From positions 2,816,150 through 2,880,149 of the forward strand of contig KI632513.1 of NCBI GenBank assembly GCA_000504425.1: 64,000 nucleotides of DNA. The letters run 5' to 3'. This document shows positions 59,332-64,000 of the stretch, piece by piece (position 1 is the first letter of the stretch; each line of letters opens with the position of its first letter). This stretch comes from Rhodopseudomonas palustris JSC-3b (GTDB lineage Bacteria; Pseudomonadota; Alphaproteobacteria; Rhizobiales; Xanthobacteraceae). A program made the translations under genes and the position numbers. Under the pieces are notes generated by a model. That model searched no databases, had not been told where the DNA came from, and saw only the letters and a list, made by a program, of their open reading frames with translations.

Positions 59332-60489
59332 TCAGGCGAAATAGCGGTCGAGCACGCCGCGATAGACCGCGGTCAGTTGCTGCAGATCCGCGACCGGCGT
59401 GCACTCATCGACCTTGTGCATGGTCTGGCCGACCAGACCGAACTCGATCACCGGGCAGTAATGGGTGATGAAGCGCGCATCCGACGTGCCGCCGCCAGTG
59501 TCGAGCTTGGGCCGCCGGCCGGTGACCTGCTCGATCGCCGCGACCACGAGATCGGTGAACGGCCCCGGCTTGGTGACGAACGCGCCGCTATTGGACGGCA
59601 GCCATTCGATCCGCGCCTTGAGGCGGCCGCCACTCCCTGCCGCCGCGACGCGCTGCTCGATCAAGTCGCGCAGCGTCTCAACGCTATGCTGATTGTTGAA
59701 GCGGATGTTGAACTTGGCGCGCGCCTGCGCCGGAATCACATTGGTGGCGGCATTGCCGACATCGACCGAGGTGAACTCGAGATTGGACGGCGGAAACTGC
59801 TCATTGCCATGATCGAGCGGATCATCGCTGAGCGCCGTGATCAGCCGCGCGATCTCCGGCACCGGATTGGCGGCGCGCTGCGGATAGGCGACATGGCCCT
59901 GCACGCCATCGACGATCAAGGTGCCCGATAGCGAGCCGCGCCGACCGATCTTGATGCAGTCGCCGAGCGCTTCGACATTGCTCGGCTCGCCAAGCACGCA
60001 ATGATCGAACTTCTCGCCGCGCTCGGCGGCCCATTGCAGCAGCTTCACCGTGCCGTTGACCGCGACGTCTTCCTCATCGCCGGTGATCAGAAACGAGATC
60101 GAGCCCTTCGGCCGCCCGCCATTGGCGGCGAGATAATCCAGCACCGCTGCGACGCTGCACGCGATGCCGCCCTTCATATCGACCGCGCCGCGGCCATAGA
60201 GCACGCCGTCCGCCACCTCGCCGGCGAAGGCGTCATGGCTCCACGCCGCGACGTCGCCGGGCGGCACCACATCGGTATGACCGGCAAAGGTCAGATGCGG
60301 CGCGGCATCGCCGATCCGCGCATAGAGATTGTCGATATCGGCTGCGCCCGGCTCGCTGAAGGTGATGCGGTGCACTTCAAAGCCAGCGTCGTAGAGCAGC
60401 CGCTCCAGCACACCGAGCGCGCCGGCATCGGCCGGCGTCACCGACGGGCAGCGCAGCAAGTCGCGGGCAATGGCTAGGGCATCGGTCAT
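59332..60489 (-). CDS. dapE: Succinyl-diaminopimelate desuccinylase
   Basis: 385 residues. The M20 metallopeptidase signatures are present: [22 protein letters not shown] (first metal His/Asp), [18 protein letters not shown] (bridging Asp), and [14 protein letters not shown] (catalytic Glu and metal Glu). A dimerisation domain follows (~180-290), and [11 protein letters not shown] and [14 protein letters not shown] supply the last metal ligand. It removes succinate from N-succinyl-LL-DAP in lysine/peptidoglycan synthesis. It shares a strand with dapD upstream, with two small membrane proteins between. Confidence 0.95.
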   Translation of the reverse strand: MTDALAIARDLLRCPSVTPADAGALGVLERLLYDAGFEVHRITFSEPGAADIDNLYARIGDAAPHLTFAGHTDVVPPGDVAAWSHDAFAGEVADGVLYGRGAVDMKGGIACSVAAVLDYLAANGGRPKGSISFLITGDEEDVAVNGTVKLLQWAAERGEKFDHCVLGEPSNVEALGDCIKIGRRGSLSGTLIVDGVQGHVAYPQRAANPVPEIARLITALSDDPLDHGNEQFPPSNLEFTSVDVGNAATNVIPAQARAKFNIRFNNQHSVETLRDLIEQRVAAAGSGGRLKARIEWLPSNSGAFVTKPGPFTDLVVAAIEQVTGRRPKLDTGGGTSDARFITHYCPVIEFGLVGQTMHKVDECTPVADLQQLTAVYRGVLDRYFA

Positions 60490-60525
60490 CGGTCAGCTCG
60501 CTTGGTCAGATGGAGTCGCGCCGCG

Positions 60526-60798
60526 TTATGGCGCACTCGGCGTCGAGTCGTTGCGCGCGCCCGGACGGGTGTTTTCAGCGATCTCCAGCACCAGGAAGAA
60601 CATCGACGCCGTCACCGAGGCGATCGCTAGGCCGATCAGGCCGCCGATGATGAAGCCGAGCACCGGCGCGAAGAAGCCAGGTCCGAGATCGACGCCATAC
60701 ATCCAGCCCGATGCTGCGAACGAGAAGATGGTGACGATGACCAGCAGCACCATCATCACTTCCGCAGTCTTGATGATCAATCGACGAAAGCCATTCAT
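60526..60798 (-). CDS. Small membrane protein of unknown function
   Basis: 90 residues with two hydrophobic helices (VMMVLLVIVTIFSFAASGWMYG and FFAPVLGFIIGGLIGLAIASVTASMFFLVLEI). The second is Gly-rich. Short acidic C-terminal tail. I do not recognise a function. It lies between DUF805 and dapE on the same strand, 36 bases before dapE, so it is probably cotranscribed with it. Confidence 0.7.
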   Translation of the reverse strand: MNGFRRLIIKTAEVMMVLLVIVTIFSFAASGWMYGVDLGPGFFAPVLGFIIGGLIGLAIASVTASMFFLVLEIAENTRPGARNDSTPSAP

Positions 60799-60862
60799 GT
60801 CACCACCTCATGATCGAGAACGAATGGGACGCACCGCGATGAGCGTGGCGATGCGGGCGGTC

Positions 60863-61342
60863 TCAGGCATTCAAGGGCGAGCCATCGCCCTGCAGCGGGT
60901 CCGGCCCATAGGCATTCGGCCCCGGCGTGCCGCGCAGGCAGCCAAGCTCGATGATCGCCCAGACCGTCAGCGCCGCGCTGATGATCCACAGCACCACGCC
61001 GCGCAGGCCATGAATTGCGATGCGCTCGGCGGCGATCAGCAGCATCGGCGCCAGCCAGAACAGCAGAATCCACCAGCCGCTCTTGTCGCGATCATGCAGC
61101 CGCTTGATGCCGGTGGCAAAGCCCGACCACAGCACCACGATCGTCAGCGACAGACCGGAGACCCACAGCGCAAGGCCGCCGCCGAGGAAATCAAAGGCGC
61201 TGTCCTTGTCGAGCGTGCGCAGCGCATCGATCGCGATCAACGCAAAGGCGATCACCGCCACCGCGTAAACCGCGACGGCGATCCAATATTTGCCGCGGCT
61301 GATCCGGCCGCGGAATCCGAACATGAAACTGATAACGTCCAT
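60863..61342 (-). CDS. DUF805 membrane protein
   Basis: 159 residues. The family signature FGFRGRISRGKYWIAVAVY near the N terminus and RLHDRDKSGWWILLFWLAPML in the middle are characteristic of DUF805 (YhaH/YhaI-like), with about four membrane helices. Function unknown. It follows dapD after 53 bases and precedes the small membrane gene by 64 bases, so it looks like a guest in the dap unit. Confidence 0.88.
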   Translation of the reverse strand: MDVISFMFGFRGRISRGKYWIAVAVYAVAVIAFALIAIDALRTLDKDSAFDFLGGGLALWVSGLSLTIVVLWSGFATGIKRLHDRDKSGWWILLFWLAPMLLIAAERIAIHGLRGVVLWIISAALTVWAIIELGCLRGTPGPNAYGPDPLQGDGSPLNA

Positions 61343-61395
61343 CGAGGTTCTCGCACGAATCCGGCGAACACCGCCGGATCATGCGACCTTCTACC

Positions 61396-62241
61396 TCAAT
61401 CCCGCAACAGCTCGTTGATGCTGGTCTTCGAGCGGGTGCGCTCATCGACGCGCTTGACGATCACCGCGCAGGCAGTGGCCGGGCCGGGGTTACCATCGGC
61501 GAGCGGCTTGCCCGGCAGCGTGCCCGGCACCACCACGGAGTACTCAGGGACCTCGCCGACGAAAATCTCGCCGGTGACGCGATCGACGATCTTGGTGGAA
61601 GCGCCGAGGAACACACCCATCGACAGCACCGCGCCGCGGCGCACGATCACGCCTTCGGCCACTTCGGCGCGGGCGCCGATGAAGCAATCGTCTTCGATGA
61701 TCACCGGGCCAGCCTGCAGCGGCTCAAGCACGCCTCCGATACCGGCGCCGCCCGAGATGTGCACGCGCTTGCCGATCTGCGCGCAGGAGCCGACCGTCGA
61801 CCAGGTATCGACCATGGTCGCTTCATCGACATAGGCGCCGAGATTGACGAAGGACGGCATCAGCACGACGTTCTTGCCGATGAAGGCCGAGCGCCGCACG
61901 ATCGCGCCCGGCACGGCGCGGAAGCCGGCCTCGCGGAAATCAGCCTCGCCCCAGCCGCAGAACTTTGAGGGCACCTTGTCCCACCAGGTCGCGCCGCCCG
62001 GGCCACCTTCAATGGTGGTCATGTCGTTGAGCCGGAACGACAGCAGCACCGCCTTTTTCAGCCACTGATTGACGGCCCAGGCCCCGTTGTCCTGCCGTTC
62101 GGCGACCCGCACCGCGCCTTTGCCCAGCAGATCGAGCGCCTGATCGACGGCCTCGCGCACCTCGCCTTTGGTGCTCGGATTAACGGTATCGCGGGCATCA
62201 AATGCAGCATTGATGGTGGCTTCGAGGGCAGTCAGCGACAT
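61396..62241 (-). CDS. dapD: Tetrahydrodipicolinate N-succinyltransferase
   Basis: 281 residues. An N-terminal helical region ([21 protein letters not shown], then [15 protein letters not shown]) is followed by a left-handed beta-helix of hexapeptide repeats ([58 protein letters not shown]). It transfers succinyl from succinyl-CoA to tetrahydrodipicolinate in DAP/lysine synthesis. First of the dapD-DUF805-small-dapE series. Confidence 0.95.
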   Translation of the reverse strand: MSLTALEATINAAFDARDTVNPSTKGEVREAVDQALDLLGKGAVRVAERQDNGAWAVNQWLKKAVLLSFRLNDMTTIEGGPGGATWWDKVPSKFCGWGEADFREAGFRAVPGAIVRRSAFIGKNVVLMPSFVNLGAYVDEATMVDTWSTVGSCAQIGKRVHISGGAGIGGVLEPLQAGPVIIEDDCFIGARAEVAEGVIVRRGAVLSMGVFLGASTKIVDRVTGEIFVGEVPEYSVVVPGTLPGKPLADGNPGPATACAVIVKRVDERTRSKTSINELLRD

Positions 62242-62395
62242 CGGGAGTCCTTGAGGATGGCAAAAACGCAGTGGCCCGCAGCGAAGGCGCCGGCCTTTAT
62301 TTTGTTGTCGGGATTTGCTGCAGCCGAGTCAAGGTGGCGAGCGCGCGCAGGGCGCCGATCATCCCATCGCCGGGGCCGGTGCCACGCCGCACCGG

Positions 62396-63094
62396 TCAGC
62401 GCTGCAATGCCCGCAGAAAGCCGGTCAGATCCTCGGTGACGTGATCGACATGGGCGGCGTCGCGGCCTTCCAGCTCCCAGTCCTCGCGCACCACCTCTTT
62501 GCTGTCATCCGGCACCACCAGTACCGTGGTCATGCCCAGCTGATGCGGCACGGCGAGATTGCGCGCCAGATCCTCGAACATCGCCGCGCGCAGCGGATCG
62601 ACGCCGTGGCGCTGCAGGAAGCGGTGATAGGTCTGCGGCGCCGGCTTCGGCTCCAGCTCGGCGGCGATGATATCGAACACCGCTTCGAAATGATGGCTGA
62701 TGCCAAGCCGCGCCAGCACCTTGCCGGCATGGGCCACCGAGCCATTGGTGAGGATCAGCTTGCGGCCCGGCAGCGCCGCGATGGCATCGCCCATCGCCGG
62801 ATTGGGCTCGAGCGGCGAATGATCGATCTCATGCACATAAGCGAGGTAATCGTCGGCATGGACGCCGTGCTCCAGCATCATGCCGCGCATGGTGGTGCCA
62901 TAGCGCCGGTAGTAATCCTTCTGGATGCGAAACGCTTCCTCAGGCGACACTTTGAGCCAGGCGGCGACGAAATCGCGAATGCGCACATCGACCTGCTGCC
63001 ACAGGTTGAGATGATGCGGATACAGCGTGTTGTCGAGGTCGAACACCCAGGTTTCGACATCGGCAAAGTCGCGCGGCACAGGTCTGTCGGTCAT
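62396..63094 (-). CDS. HAD-family pyrimidine 5'-nucleotidase
   Basis: 232 residues from MTDRPVPRDFADVETWVFDLDNTLYP. HAD motif I is DLDNTLYP, motif II LTNGS, motif III Lys in ELEPKPAPQTY, and motif IV FEDLARNL. The all-helical cap domain (residues ~30-110, RIRDFVAAWLKVSPEEAFRIQKDYYRRYGTTMRGMM) is typical of the SDT1/PhoI pyrimidine nucleotidase group. It dephosphorylates pyrimidine nucleotides or similar small phosphates. Its start lies 2 bases after the stop of the upstream DUF1036 gene, so the two are coupled; dapD is 154 bases downstream. Confidence 0.88.
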   Translation of the reverse strand: MTDRPVPRDFADVETWVFDLDNTLYPHHLNLWQQVDVRIRDFVAAWLKVSPEEAFRIQKDYYRRYGTTMRGMMLEHGVHADDYLAYVHEIDHSPLEPNPAMGDAIAALPGRKLILTNGSVAHAGKVLARLGISHHFEAVFDIIAAELEPKPAPQTYHRFLQRHGVDPLRAAMFEDLARNLAVPHQLGMTTVLVVPDDSKEVVREDWELEGRDAAHVDHVTEDLTGFLRALQR

Positions 63095-63096
63095 TG

Positions 63097-64000
63097 CTAC
63101 GGCACCGTGAAACGCAGCGTCTTGCCGCCGCCGCTCAGATCGACCGGCGCAAAGCCGGTCGGATTGAAGCCGCGCGCGGCGCAATCGCCGTGGTCGTTGA
63201 TCTCGAACTTGCTGTCACGGGTACACAACGACACGTGCCCGCCCCAGTTCAACGGCTTGTCCTTCAGCTTCAGTGCCTGATTGCTGGCATCGACCGCTTC
63301 GGCGAATGAATAGACTTGCCGCGGCTGGCCGCTGACATCGGGATGCAGGCATTTGCCGGGCTCGATCCGGTACCAGCCGCGACTGATCACGCTCTTGCCG
63401 TCGTCACTGGCGACCGCCGCCATGATGATATGGGGCGTGTCATTGCACCAGGTCAGCCCATTGCCGGATGGCGCTTCCAGCGCCTTGATCATGGCGGCGA
63501 ACAGGTTCGACGACTGCACAAGATCGGTGCCAAGGCCACGGCTTTTCAGGAATGCCGCGAGCGCGGCCTGCGTTTTTGGACCATCGACGCCGTCGATCGG
63601 CGCGGCGTCATAACCGGCGATCACCAGGAGCCGCTGGATCGCGGCGAGCCGGGCCTGCTCGTCGTCATATTCGGCGCTCTCGGCGAGATAGGCCACCATG
63701 GCGCCGTCCTCGGTCTTGGACGGCTTGACCTCGGAAAACGCAGCCTGGCTCTGGCCGCCGCGGCACTGCCGGGCGGCGGCAATCACGAAATTATCCTGCG
63801 CCACGCATAGCCGGTCGGCGCCGTCCTGCGGCGTCGGCGAGGCGCCATAGACCGCGAGCGCGCGGGCATGCAGCAGCAGCCGATCGGCGGTCAGCGTGCC
63901 CTGCGCCACCACGCGGCACTGCGCCGGATCGATCCGGAACCAGCCGCGGGTCGCGGTCGAGCTGCGATCGTCGATGCCGATCGCGACCTCGACCACGTAG
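63097..64000 (-). CDS. DUF1036 protein with peptidoglycan-binding-like domain (N terminus outside the window)
   Basis: About 300 residues in view. The frame stays open past 64000, so the protein starts outside. The first half (VAIGIDDRSSTATRGWFRIDPAQCRVV) and the end (IIMAAVASDDGKSVISRGWYRIEPGKCLHPDVSG .. FEINDHGDCAARGFNPTGF) are two similar DUF1036 units with matching Cys. Between them is a PG_binding_1-like helical segment (AIQRLLVIAGYDAAPIDGVDGPKTQAALAAFLKSRGL). DUF1036 proteins are secreted and of unknown function. It is cotranscribed with the nucleotidase. Confidence 0.75.
   Translation of the reverse strand, partial: YVVEVAIGIDDRSSTATRGWFRIDPAQCRVVAQGTLTADRLLLHARALAVYGASPTPQDGADRLCVAQDNFVIAAARQCRGGQSQAAFSEVKPSKTEDGAMVAYLAESAEYDDEQARLAAIQRLLVIAGYDAAPIDGVDGPKTQAALAAFLKSRGLGTDLVQSSNLFAAMIKALEAPSGNGLTWCNDTPHIIMAAVASDDGKSVISRGWYRIEPGKCLHPDVSGQPRQVYSFAEAVDASNQALKLKDKPLNWGGHVSLCTRDSKFEINDHGDCAARGFNPTGFAPVDLSGGGKTLRFTVP

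Overview
The window looks like chromosomal DNA of a high-GC alphaproteobacterium of the Bradyrhizobium/Rhodopseudomonas type (order Hyphomicrobiales). This is inferred from the gene set: RcdA (DUF1465), a PodJ-like polarity protein, DUF1192, DUF459, DUF1036, a cysteine-free L31, a small heat-shock gene behind a ROSE-like RNA thermometer and a sigma32-type promoter, and dense families of short palindromic intergenic repeats. About 54 protein genes are packed on both strands. I see no rRNA, tRNA or CRISPR.

Layout. 1-7.4 kb: ligase-associated exonuclease with the start of its ATP-dependent DNA ligase, a TPR-methyltransferase, a TauE/SafE permease with a TIGR02186 partner, and a large PodJ-like coiled-coil/Sel1 protein. 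7.7-13.3 kb: a fatty-acid beta-oxidation operon (acyl-CoA dehydrogenase, thiolase, FadB-type fusion), closed by a terminator and a three-copy palindromic repeat array. 13.9-17.5 kb: GST with divergent MarR regulator, glutamate-cysteine ligase, and a secreted PAN/apple protein. 17.5-18.9 kb: a complete IS4/IS50-type insertion sequence with 19-bp ends and a 9-bp target duplication. Its transposase is split between two frames. 19-26.2 kb: a small membrane protein and glutamate synthase gltB-gltD.

26.6-34 kb: a PepSY-like secreted protein, hsp20 with its thermosensor, a lysophospholipase-like hydrolase, galU, a membrane diguanylate cyclase, a DUF7662 protein and a beta-barrel outer-membrane protein. 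34-40 kb is an envelope block: kdsD (LPS Kdo precursor), AmpG permease, DUF459 protein and an MltB-type lytic transglycosylase. 40-49 kb: a second TauE permease, WrbA and pirin with a divergent LysR regulator, a DsbD-like domain protein, YqgE, a GGDEF/EAL phosphodiesterase and a quinone oxidoreductase. 49-50.8 kb: DUF1192, a candidate small RNA, rcdA and rpmE. 50.9-56.5 kb: an MsbA-like exporter, GNAT, a DUF1295/cyclopropane-synthase-like pair and RmuC. 56.7-64 kb: def-fmt-truA, then on the other strand the lysine/diaminopimelate genes dapD and dapE with two small membrane proteins between them, a HAD nucleotidase and a truncated DUF1036 protein.

Most of the window is core metabolism and envelope biology. 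The less ordinary items are the three-hairpin candidate sRNA upstream of rcdA, the frame-split IS transposase, the DUF1295 + CFA-like methyltransferase pair, the DUF459 protein lacking both expected SGNH catalytic residues, and the repeat families. I found no convincing wholly new multi-gene system. All functions are read from motifs by eye, with no database search.
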